A stretch of DNA of 64,000 bases, from contig NC_087385.1 of the NCBI RefSeq assembly GCF_963675165.1, positions 2,976,501-3,040,500 of the forward strand, written 5' to 3'. A program made the position numbers and the translations under genes. The notes beneath the pieces are model-generated. The model worked only from the letters and a program-made list of their open reading frames with translations, was not told the DNA's origin and made no database searches. This DNA comes from Halichondria panicea. Lineage: Eukaryota > Porifera > Demospongiae > Suberitida > Halichondriidae. Numbering within the stretch: the first letter of the stretch is position 1; the number at the start of each line of letters is the position of its first letter. Below, in pieces: positions 51,490 to 61,029 of the stretch.

Positions 51490-54431
51490 TGTGCTAGACA
51501 GGCTAGACAGTTCCGCAAACGTGGCGCTTTTTGTGACGTACGCCGTAATGTAACCGGTGAGCGCCATGCTGGTCTCGCTATGTACTGGACGTCAATTCCA
51601 AAGGTGCAGCAGCAAGGGATTGTAATCGTTGATTCTGCCTTTTCTGGGAAGATCGTACACTCTCTGCCTAGTATTCCATGGCCGTCGCTATTCTGGGAAA
51701 GTTGAATCTACACCTTTTAATGTACTTTCCCTGTCTAGGCTGCACCGATGCATCTGATATTTCATGACCAAGGCGTACAGTTCCGGGTCAGTTTCTTTGT
51801 CTGGGATGTTACCGTGATTCTCTCCTGTATCCAGGCGAGAACCACGTGATCGGGATCGACCCCGGGGCTCCCTTTATCCAAAGCATGACGTGGTAATGCG
51901 GTGCACCTCTGCACACCACCTCACCAAACGCAATTTGGAACATCGCGTGCTTGGACACGGTCTTCATTGCACATTTTACTTTTGAGCCGGGATCGTAGTC
52001 ACCGAGTAGCTTAAGGATGTCTGGCGAGCTATATTCTGCACAGCTTAGCGTCATGAAATCCCTAACTAGAGTCACCGGCAGTTTTATGCCTGTACTGACG
52101 CACACTACGCATGATTGTGGAGAGGTTTCCCTCTAGCTCGCCGTCTTTTTTTCTAGCTGTTTCAGCAGGTCTTTGACACTGGAATGTCTGTTTGTGGTGT
52201 TTTTAAGCACGTTGAAAATGCCCGCCTTGATCTCTCTCAAGAGTTCAAGAGTTTTTGGTGCGTGAGGTAGAACAGGTACTCGCTACTTTTTCTGTACCTA
52301 GAGTCTTTGTTGTTTAGACGCGACTTTACGTACTCGCTGAAACTCAGGTGCTTGTCGCGAGGGTAGAACTCGCCGAATCTACCTGTTGGGAAAAGGTTTG
52401 GGACGTCTAAATGCTCCTGGCTACTTTTAACGGATATTCGTCTACCTTGACTGGTCTATGTCGGCAACGTTGGGTTTGAACGTGCGTACCGTGTAAGCTT
52501 GTATGCCGGCCACGTATTGTCGGTCACCTTTTCGAGCATGGTGCTGGTTGCACTGTGGTTACACTGTTTGCAACCTGTATGACTACGTCCTCCATGGACT
52601 GTTCTACTTTTCCCGGTTGCACGTCTACGTACAACCAGTTGATTTCTTTGAGTTCTCCTTCGATTTTGTTTATGTCGACGAACTTCCGCCAAAGAACATT
52701 TTTCTTTGTGGGAACCCCGTCGACTTTAACGTACAGCTGCAGTCCGCATTCGTTCAGAGCTAGCGTTTCAGCCGTGTTTGCCATGGGCATGAACATGTTA
52801 CCGCGGCACGCTTGAGACAATTGTACGAATCGAATACGGATGCAACCTGATGACAGTTTGAATCAATTGCAAGCTAAAGGAGTCGAGCAGGGGTGCTGTT
52901 TCTAGACCGTTCACTACGGCCCTAGGTGGAATTATGTCCAACTTTATCTTTGGTTTACAGTGGTTACACATGTATTCTTCCTCCCACACATCTTCTGACG
53001 GTTAACCAGGCAAAACTTTCGGGAAGGCTGTGCACTGAGCACGTCGGAAAAATTGGTTGCAACACATGCACGGCATAGTCGCGGACTTTTACCTACATTT
53101 ACCGACATCCTGTGGTTCTACGCAATTTTGCGATCAAACAGCTTGTCGAAAGTTAGTTCGCAAGCTTCTAGGAGCAGCTGATAGTCGTGGTTTTTAATGC
53201 CAGCGTCTAGCTTTGTTATTGCTTGGCCATGTAACTTGGACAGGGCGGGATAGTGCGGGATAGTGCACGAGAGCGTTTCTGAGAATCCTCAACTGATTGT
53301 CACAAACGCTCCCGAACAAGTGACAAACAAACAATGGCCCATCCTCAAATTGCCCGCCGTGATCTGGAATTTTGGGGTCGAGCGGGACTTCCCATTCCTG
53401 TATGTGCTCGCAAAACATGTCCTGCAAATCGGCAATTCTTTCAAACTCTACGTTTGAAACTTGCCTACACCTGGCCCAACACCTGGCCGTACAGGCCCAC
53501 CTTGGTTTGGGTAATTTTTTTTTCTGAGGGGTTTTTTCAGACACGATAGGTTTGTGGTCTGCTAGTGTGGTCTGCTAGCATGCTGCTAGCATGCACTCAC
53601 CGGTGGGCACTGGCTCCTGGGTATGCCACTAGTGTAAGTACATCACTAGTGTAAGGCAAGTGGTCGTGGGTGTACCCAGCTTCGTAAAAGTAAGCCAAAG
53701 TCCTTAATGCACCTTAATGCACGTGAAATGTTGGTCCCCTAAGGAGGCCATTTGGCACTAAATGACTGGCAGCAAGGCAGTGAACTTTTGGGCTGCTTTG
53801 TTTTTGCAGTTTGGAATTTTTGCTAAACCTTCGAGAATGCATTTCCTTGCTTTTCGTGAAAACGTCCTGTAAACTTGTCCTAAGGGAGTGCATTACTTGG
53901 TCATTTGGTTCAGCTAGCGGCTTGCCTTCGCACGTCGTTTGTACAACGCTCTAGAGGTTTGCGAAGACTTTTTGTGGAGAACAAACAATTGCTTCATATA
54001 GCAGTAGAGGTCCGTGAGAAAGCTCTACTGCGTTGAGTGTTTTTGCGGTAGTGGGTCGAAATCGACTGCCGCGCCGATATTTTGACACAGCCCTCCTTGT
54101 GGAGGCTGTCGGGCTGTCGGGCTTTGAATTTCGGGGTTGACCGTAGCCCTTGTGGAGGCTTTGGCCTTGTCCGCCTTTGAATTCCTCCGCTTTGAAATTC
54201 TCCACCTGACCCTTGTGAGGGCTTTGGCCTCTTCGGGGTGTAAACCCCTATGCTTCTTTGTGGAGGCTTCTCAACATTTAGGGAACGATAGTGTAAAGCT
54301 TTTTTAATAACAATGTCCCGATGAGATTTGTAATCAGTACCAGAGGGTTTCTGAGTGTCTGAAAGGTTTTGGTATCGTGTTTTTACGGTTTGTGAGTTTG
54401 CTGCTTTTGAAAGGCATGCTAACAAACACAC
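51490..54431 (-). mobile_element. Helitron fragment, Rep end without helicase
   Basis: All recognisable pieces on the minus strand belong to the N-terminal half of a Helitron RepHel protein, in the right order (see the next entry). The sequence stops within the region after the Rep HUH domain, exactly where the R1 repeat begins. No Helitron 3' hairpin/CTRR end or 5' TC end was identified. Confidence 0.7.
51490..54431 (-). pseudogene. Helitron RepHel protein, N-terminal half, multiply frameshifted
   Basis: In order on the minus strand: 54431-53994 is a basic N-terminal region (TDYKSHRDIVIKKALHYRSL). 53544-53194 holds further N-terminal sequence. 52989-52800 holds CNHCKPKIKLDIIPPRAVVN, and 52820-52524 holds MANTAETLALNECGLQLYVK and EGELKEINWLYVDV, the DUF6570-type region. 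52105-51809 has CRGAPHYHVMLWIKGAPGS, the HUH-type Rep motif (His-x-His flanked by hydrophobics). 51800-51500 has DKETDPELYALVMKYQMHRC, NDYNP and SMALTGYITAYVTKSA, the region just after Rep, including the two-Tyr neighbourhood. The helicase is absent. Stops and shifts rule out function. Confidence 0.75.
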
Positions 54432-55485
54432 TAATTAAGAATACAACACTTATCAGTTGATTGTAGAGGTAGCTCTTCGTCAACAGAACAAGTGCAGTAA
54501 GCAGTCCAAGTGTAACATAAAGTCATTCAAATATATATATAGATGTAAGTAACTCACCTAAGAAATTAGTGTCTTCCTTATAGCATCAACCACGTGCGCA
54601 GGAGCGACCTGTATATTATTGCTGTGGCTGCATGCGTATAATGAAAATGGCGGAATTTTCTTTGTTGGTCTGAGGAACTGCTTTTAATTTTTGGAAAAGC
54701 TATGCACAATGTCCTGCTGTACTTGGAGCAAATGCTGGGCAAGAAACTTACTCACTTACTCACTTACTTAGTCAGTCAGACAAAGTGCGGTGAAATGTGG
54801 AAATAGTAAAATGACAATAATAATACATTAAAACGAGATATAAAACGAGATATAAACAGAGTAAAGGCTCTCTGTTCAGCCAGATTCTTTCTCCCTGCAG
54901 AGATAGAACAGTTTGTCAAAATAAGCTAAACACAGGCAAACCCACTGCCAATCCTATGTAATAAATGTCTTGATTGAAGTTTCTAATCAGCCTGAGTTGA
55001 AAAGAGAGTTTAGAGATACTCTAGCACGAGTCTGACTGAACAAATGCCGGCCAAGATCCAGCCACACACAAGATGATGTGGCAGCAAGGAGATGTGGCAG
55101 CAAGGAGTGATCTTCCATGGAAACTTGGCCCCAAGGACTTGCAATGCATGAGAGAGCATTGTTAAGAAGTGCTTGAACTTGCTGCTTTTCCCGGCTATGT
55201 TCAGATTCGAGGGACATCTTGAGCTGATCAACTTGAGCAATTGAATCCTTTAAACGAGCATGCTGACTATAAAAGGGCGTGCCGTGGGCAGCTCCGACCG
55301 GAAGCAACCAAAAAATGACAAAATGGCAACAATGAATATTCTTGAGTCTTGCAAAAAGACGCCCTTGACAGTTATAATGCACATTCTTTACATTTTTACA
55401 TTCTTCTTTTGATACGCCTTCTTCCGCTCTCTCACGAGATAGTAGACACAACAAAAATGGCTGTCAAAAGTTTATTTCAAGAAGC
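54432..55485. other. Probable intergenic stretch
   Basis: A minus-strand frame at 54987-55454 is open for 155 codons, but it shows no recognisable motif and overlaps the likely start region of the + strand gene that ends at 56639. Short direct repeats (AAAACGAGATATA, CACTTACT) occur at 54760-54860. Confidence 0.3.
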
Positions 55486-55644
55486 ATGAAGAAGTCTGTT
55501 CTCAACCTCCTACTGGGGGTTCCACAGGAGCTAAAGTTCGAGACTGAAGATACCAAGCAAGTCTTTGTAGGTTTAATTGACAGTGCTAAGCGTTGTCTTG
55601 CTGCCAGACATCCATTGGCCCAGCATGAGGATCTGACAAACTGA
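55486..55644 (+). CDS. Candidate upstream exon or short ORF
   Basis: Fifty-two codons: MKKSVLNLLLGVPQELKFET, then DTKQVFVGLIDSAKRCLAAR, then HPLAQHEDL. The composition is protein-like. It lies 295 bp upstream of the three-exon gene end described next, on the same strand. However, it ends in a stop, and I could not find a donor that joins it in phase 1 to the exon at 55939. An alternative upstream ATG at about 55457 is in another frame. It may be the N-terminus of the same gene with a missed splice site. Confidence 0.35.
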   Translation: MKKSVLNLLLGVPQELKFETEDTKQVFVGLIDSAKRCLAARHPLAQHEDLTN

Positions 55645-55938
55645 TGCTGATGTGGACATAAATAACTCAAGTAAGTAGTCCATAGGTCTATAGTAAAGTT
55701 AGTAAGTTAGTAGTCTAGTATAAAGTAATGTGACTTCATCAACCTGCGAACGCTTTTTCGCTTTTTAACATTTGCATTTCATTTTACGGATAAAGTAGTA
55801 CGAACAGGAGAGTTGAAAGTCTGTAGGGAAGGACCTTTGTATCAATATCTATTTGCAGTTTGTTCGTTTATATATACAGTCATTATGCCTCAGTTGGGCA
55901 TGCGCAAGATATACGGTGGTGTGTCTGTGTGTGTGTAG

Positions 55939-56639
55939 ATCGACTGTTACAGCTGCTCGATGATAATGAAGAGTTTCTGTATAATTATTGTAGGCTGCTA
56001 ATCATAATTATTAATTTTCTGGAATTGCAATTAGTTGGGTTTGCAAAATAATGCTTATGATTATGTTTGCTTACTTTGAAAGCTAGTACAACTTGTGTGT
56101 AGCAAAATAGGGGAACAACGAGAGAATAAAGTAAAATAAAAAGAATTAAGCATTATCTGCCATGGCCGATGAATCCATCTAAAATGTAAATTATATGTAC
56201 AGTGTATTCATTAATAATGGTACTGCATGTAGCTTCATTGCCTACACTGAGACACCGAGGCATCATCACCCTTTCAGTAACATTCATTTTTTTCTCAGGT
56301 CGCGTTGAAGACGCTTTAAAGGACTGCGACTGCCTTTGCTTGTTGACAGTCTCCCTGGGTACACCATCAATCTATGTAGAAAATGTAAGTATTAAGTATT
56401 ACTTCTCAGTGTATCTAGCAATTATCCTATTATATCCCTAGCTCTTTGCTGGGGAGAGGAGAGCCTCACTGTCTGGTGGCATGCACTCCACTTGCCCTAT
56501 TAAAATGGTAGTAAAGAATTTGTTTGATATAGATGTACTGATATTCATATAAATTCTTTTTCAGAATCGAACTTTCGATGAATTTCCACAATGGCATATT
56601 TTCAATGCCGTCTATTATGCAAGAAAGCAAGCTTCCTAA
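55939..56639 (+). CDS. Unidentified spliced gene, last three exons
   Basis: The exons are 55939-55989, 56299-56384 and 56565-56639, with acceptors GTGTGTGTAG, TTTTTTTCTCAG and TTCTTTTTCAG, and donors GTAGGC and GTAAGT. Phases agree throughout (phase 1, 1, 0), and the last exon ends in a TAA. The readable protein is RLLQLLDDNEEFLYNY, then RVEDALKDCDCLCLLTVSLG and TPSIYVEN, ending NRTFDEFPQWHIFNAVYYAR KQAS. It is acidic and helical, with no known motif I can name. The 5' part is uncertain; the frame at 55486-55644 is a candidate. It reads like a conserved host gene rather than a transposon, since it is unbroken and has canonical introns. Confidence 0.55.
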
Positions 56640-57010
56640 CTCTTCCACAACGTTCCCTGGACTGTAGCTGACCTGGAGCTGAAAAGATTCCTTTATTGTG
56701 CATAGCCTTTTGCTGTATCTATTCATAAAGTATTTTGTCAGCCATTATGATAATCATTTATTTTTTTGTTTTTTTGTTTCTGCTTCTGGTAAAAAAGAAA
56801 AACTACCAAGAATGTATTTCCTTTCCCTTTGTGTATATTTTTGAGTGTTCACAGTGTGTAGCGAATGGGTTCTGAGCGCTTTTGCGCAAGAGAAAAAAAG
56901 AGCTCGTTACTAAGGCTTGAATGGAAATTTTGGGGTCAAAGGTCGCGCCCACGGCAGCTCTTTTTATACTCAAAACTCGCTCCGAGTTCCGGAAGTTGCT
57001 AATCCGGTAA

Positions 57011-57148
57011 TTAAAGCCAACATGCTCGTTTAAGCACTTCTCCATCTTGCTGACTAATAATGCTGAAGTGATCAACGCCGATGTTTTGGAGACAGTGAAG
57101 GGTTGGAGGGTCGCAATCAGATTCTGAATCAGACACATGAACAACCAT
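57011..57148 (-). CDS. Possible first exon, unidentified
   Basis: On the minus strand, ATG at 57148 follows an A-rich context. It opens MVVHVSDSESDCDPPTLHCL, then QNIGVDHFSIISQQDGEVLK, and stops at 57011 after 45 codons. The acidic N-terminus and codon use look coding. A donor-like GTGCTT lies after DGE. No second exon could be attached with confidence. It points away from the + strand gene ending at 56639. Confidence 0.3.
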   Translation of the reverse strand: MVVHVSDSESDCDPPTLHCLQNIGVDHFSIISQQDGEVLKRACWL

Positions 57149-57159
57149 TTTTGTTAAAT

Positions 57160-59940
57160 GCTGAGTAGTCTGTCTGGCTGATCACACGAATTTTGCGGGC
57201 GGGTAGACTTTAGACTTCCTAAACATAGGGAAAATAGCATATGGCACACGAACAGTCCAAGTTATGTATAGTTAGCCTTACACATAATTATAATTAGGAC
57301 TACATACTATGTAGTTATGCATCATCAATGTGTTACACCACTATAATTATACCACCACTATAATTATACTCTCTCTCTCCCTTGGCTAACATGGACCATA
57401 TACATTTCCCCCCAGGTTTTTGGAGCCGTTGCATACATTAAAATAGGGGCCAAAATTTCAGGTCAAACTCCCACGTATGGGGGGGGGGGGGCAATGTCCT
57501 GAGATTTTCGTTATTACCGGCTCTACCTAGGTACACTTGCTGTACTTTCGGTTAAGCTTGATTGAGGCTTCATACGAAGATAGTACAGGTGTGGTAGCAG
57601 ACTTTCTGCTTGACTTTTTTTTTTGGGTGTTACTGTGCTGGGGCCTGGTTGCACAGGAATGCCATCAACTGTCCAGGTTACTCTTCTGATGTAGGAGCAC
57701 CAACGTGGTAGTCATCATTTGCGATGGTTTGAGTTTCACAGAGACAGAGTCCTTTGTCAATGAAAACTGGTCTGTATACTTGATCTTCTAAAATTATTGT
57801 CATATAGCTAGCTCACCCAAGGCTATTCAAATAACTAAGCTGGATTCTGTCGGATATCGATAGAGACAAAGACTATCTTGCACAACTCTCAAGCACGCAG
57901 TAGATGATGGTGCGCACTTAAAAGATACTCACATATATGGATTTTTTTCATCGGAAGAGTTATGCTGATACAGGGTCCGGAACGTAGCGTGATAGTGAGA
58001 CGCAAAATTTGTTGCCATGAACATTTGTTATCTAAAGTATTCGAGAGGAGTACACCTATTTTATGTACCACGTACATCAGCACATCAGGAATACATAGAT
58101 GTAAAAATAATGGTGCAGCTTTTGTATGGATTGAATTACCTCATTTATTGTCCTCCCTTCCTCCCTTTAAATTGATTAACTTTAAATTGATTGACATTAT
58201 CCATTATCTATTTCTTTTGGTAACATATAATTATTTGTTTTTTTGTTTTGTTTTGTTGTACGGTAGAAAAATGATGAAAGGGTACTTCCATTTCTGAACG
58301 TGATTTGAAAAAGCACTTACTCAGTGAAAGGTCAAACCCTCCTATTTATATTATACATTGGTCACAAACTTCAACCAGAATGAAAAATTGGTGCACTATG
58401 GAGTTGGCCAAGCAGTGAAACTATTATAAGTATATGAACATGTTCTTTTGTACTCTTGAATATGGACTATGGGACAAAATAAGGAATTCTATCCGTTACT
58501 CTGAACAGCTTCGAAAGAGACAATCCCGATGTAAGTCCATACTTCAAACGAGTTCCACAGCAACCACATAATAGAGCATATTTGTATTTGGGTTGAAGTA
58601 AAAGGGCGTGGACGTAGCAAGCATAATATATAGTGACATAATAATTTATACAAACCACGGTGCTGAAATACCAAGGTGCTGAAATAACACATTTCCGTTG
58701 GCAACAGACATACCAGAATTCAACTGAAACAAATGCTACTGCAAGAATACTGGAAGCATCAAAATTCTGAATTAAACTTGAATAGGCATTTCCAACATTT
58801 CCAATAACAATAAATAGTGTAAATTTTGGTATTGAAATCTGCCTAGAGTACGAGCAATGAGCTAGCTGCATGTTAAAATATGATGTTACCAAATTGAGTA
58901 TAATGTTTACATTCATTATGTCTGTATCTATTGTACACTTACCATTTATAAGCACATTGTGCTTAGCTAGGTTCAAAACTGTTTCCACCTCTCACCACAA
59001 ACTATACCCCTCATTGGCAATGTACTTCTTGTCTGGACACGAGGGGAGACACAACTATCACAACACTCAATTCAGCTTCAGGAGCACCAATCCTACCACA
59101 AAACAGAAACGGCCAGTCGGGAACCAGTCTCTGCCGCTCGCTTAACTCTTTAGCAACAGCTCATCACGACCAATACAAGCTTTGGCGTGCTACTCCATTG
59201 TTTTAATTGTTTTAACGCAAAACAACAATAGACTGAACGGAATCGCTAGTGTTGTTGGTTAATGTGGTACCCACTTTCTGGGTAATAGGTGGCGCATGCG
59301 CAAACAGTCGAGGCAAACAGTCGAGGCTAGGGTATTAAGGACTGTCCAAATTAAAATGACATGGAATTTTGTTATAATGATATTCATGCCGTCGCTTTGG
59401 AATGTTTATCACGTGCGTGGGTGGCAAACGTCTGCAATTACTAGTGAGGGCGGAGCTGCTTGGGTCACATGATAATTTATTAAAGTTGACCGTAGCTATT
59501 TGTTGTACTTTCCTGCTGCGCAAGACAGAGTGCAGCCAAGGGTAAATATGGTAAATATTACCTATGAATTAAAAGCAGCAGTATATTATAATATGAGTAT
59601 ATAATATGTACATCAGGATTCCGAGTCAATTTTTGTGCCGAGGATGGTGTTGTCCCCTTTTTCGTTTTCGTGGAACAATCTGTCCCTATCAAAAGCGATC
59701 TTTTATTTAGAATATAGCAAAGCAGTGCATGCATGACCTCTGTATCTTTTTTCAAGAGTTTAGCGTTTCAGGAAAAACTTCTACTTCATGTTAATCATGT
59801 AGCTACTATTGTATACACCATTATGACTGTGTATACTCTTTCGCTGTGTACTGTTAATTTCCCTTGGCTTGTTTCCGTAGTGATTCACCGTTTCCCGGCG
59901 TTTCCTGAGCCACGTGGATCCAGTGTTCTGAAGCGCCTAG
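57160..59940. other. No supported gene
   Basis: AT-rich stretch with simple repeats: (TC)n at about 57368, a G run at about 57480-57491, and duplicated CACCACTATAATTATA at 57335-57365. A decayed CAGTCGAGGC-type repeat end lies at about 59305-59335. Open frames on the minus strand at 58467-58988 have no motif. Confidence 0.35.
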
Positions 59941-59948
59941 TTACGTTT

Positions 59949-60500
59949 CTAGCCTTGTTCTCGATCCTTCAGCTGAAGCCACTTATCCAATTGGGTAATA
60001 CACTTGATTCGCTTTTCTGGAGATACTGCAACAGCATCAGTGGATTTCTTTTTCCCAAAAAACGGCTTATCAGGGGGTGCATCTAATGAATCATGCTTGT
60101 GGGTATGGATCATATGTGCCCAGCAATTCAGCTGCACAGGTGTGTACCGTTGACCATGCTTCTCCTTTAGGCTATCTACAATGCTGCACTGACGTGTGAG
60201 CAGGACTTGGCCTTGGCCGTTTTGATGAAGGAACACTCGACTCCAATCGCTTCTTTGTTGGCCTGCACTTAAGCCATAGCATGATCCTTTTTTTCTTCTT
60301 GTGAGTCTCATACATATACATGTCTGACAATTCTATATCTGTGGTAGTCTTTTCCTGTTTTCCTTTCATTCCGTGACCTGGGGGTATGTATACCCAAACA
60401 AAGTATCGTATCCTTCAGTGTATTAGGTGCATTAAGGCCTGACTCGCGATAGCTGAGGTCATTTTGCATTCCTTCGTTATTTTTGTTTTTTATAACCTCC
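59949..60500 (-). pseudogene. Unclassified repeated protein fragment
   Basis: The minus-strand frame 60311-59949 reads KKGSCYGLSAGQQRSDWSRV, then RYTPVQLNCWAHMIHTHKHD, then PPDKPFFGKK and KWLQLKDREQ. In my memory, 'LNCWAHMIHxxKHxSLDxPPDKPFF' occurs at the N-terminal side of transposon-associated proteins in sponges and cnidarians. It lies 1 kb downstream of, and on the same strand as, the family copy at 61030-64000, but I cannot show that they form one element. Confidence 0.4.
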
Positions 60501-61029
60501 ACAAACCACGTGCTATCCAGCCGTTGCCATGACGAAGGTATGACGCCATTATACCTCGTGTATTGCTGCCATTTTTAATACATTAAATAGCTAGATACAT
60601 TAAATAGCTAGCTAGCTAGCCAGAGCCAGCTTGTTCAAAGCAAGAGTGTACGATCGTAAGCAAGAAGCAAGATCATAGCTATATAGAGGAGTGCTCTCGA
60701 TCTTCTTGATGCCAGCCTATACAATTGGAGCGAGGCTATGCCTGTGGTAAGTCGTTGAATATTATTGTAGAAGTTCATAGCGCTAGTATAATTGCTAATG
60801 TGTTGTTGCCAATGGTACTTCATATAGCTCATAGCTAGGTTGGAGACGGCATGGTTGATATTACTACCCAACAACAAAACTGCTTAAATATGGACTTGCG
60901 TGGTCTATTATGTATAGCCCTATTTTCAAGCCCAGTTATATCTTTCAGTATAGAGCTTACAAATGCCTGTTCAGTATTGCAAATGGTAACAGCTTGTAAT
61001 TAAATCAAGAAGCGTAGTAGTTTTTGAAT

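Noticed and set aside
54987-55454. 155-codon minus-strand open frame
   Set aside because: No domain, no second copy and no splice context. It lies opposite the likely start region of the + strand gene, so it may be chance.
58467-58988. 173-codon minus-strand open frame
   Set aside because: AT-rich, Cys/Tyr-rich composition, no motif and no supporting signals. Long frames like this arise by chance in such sequence.
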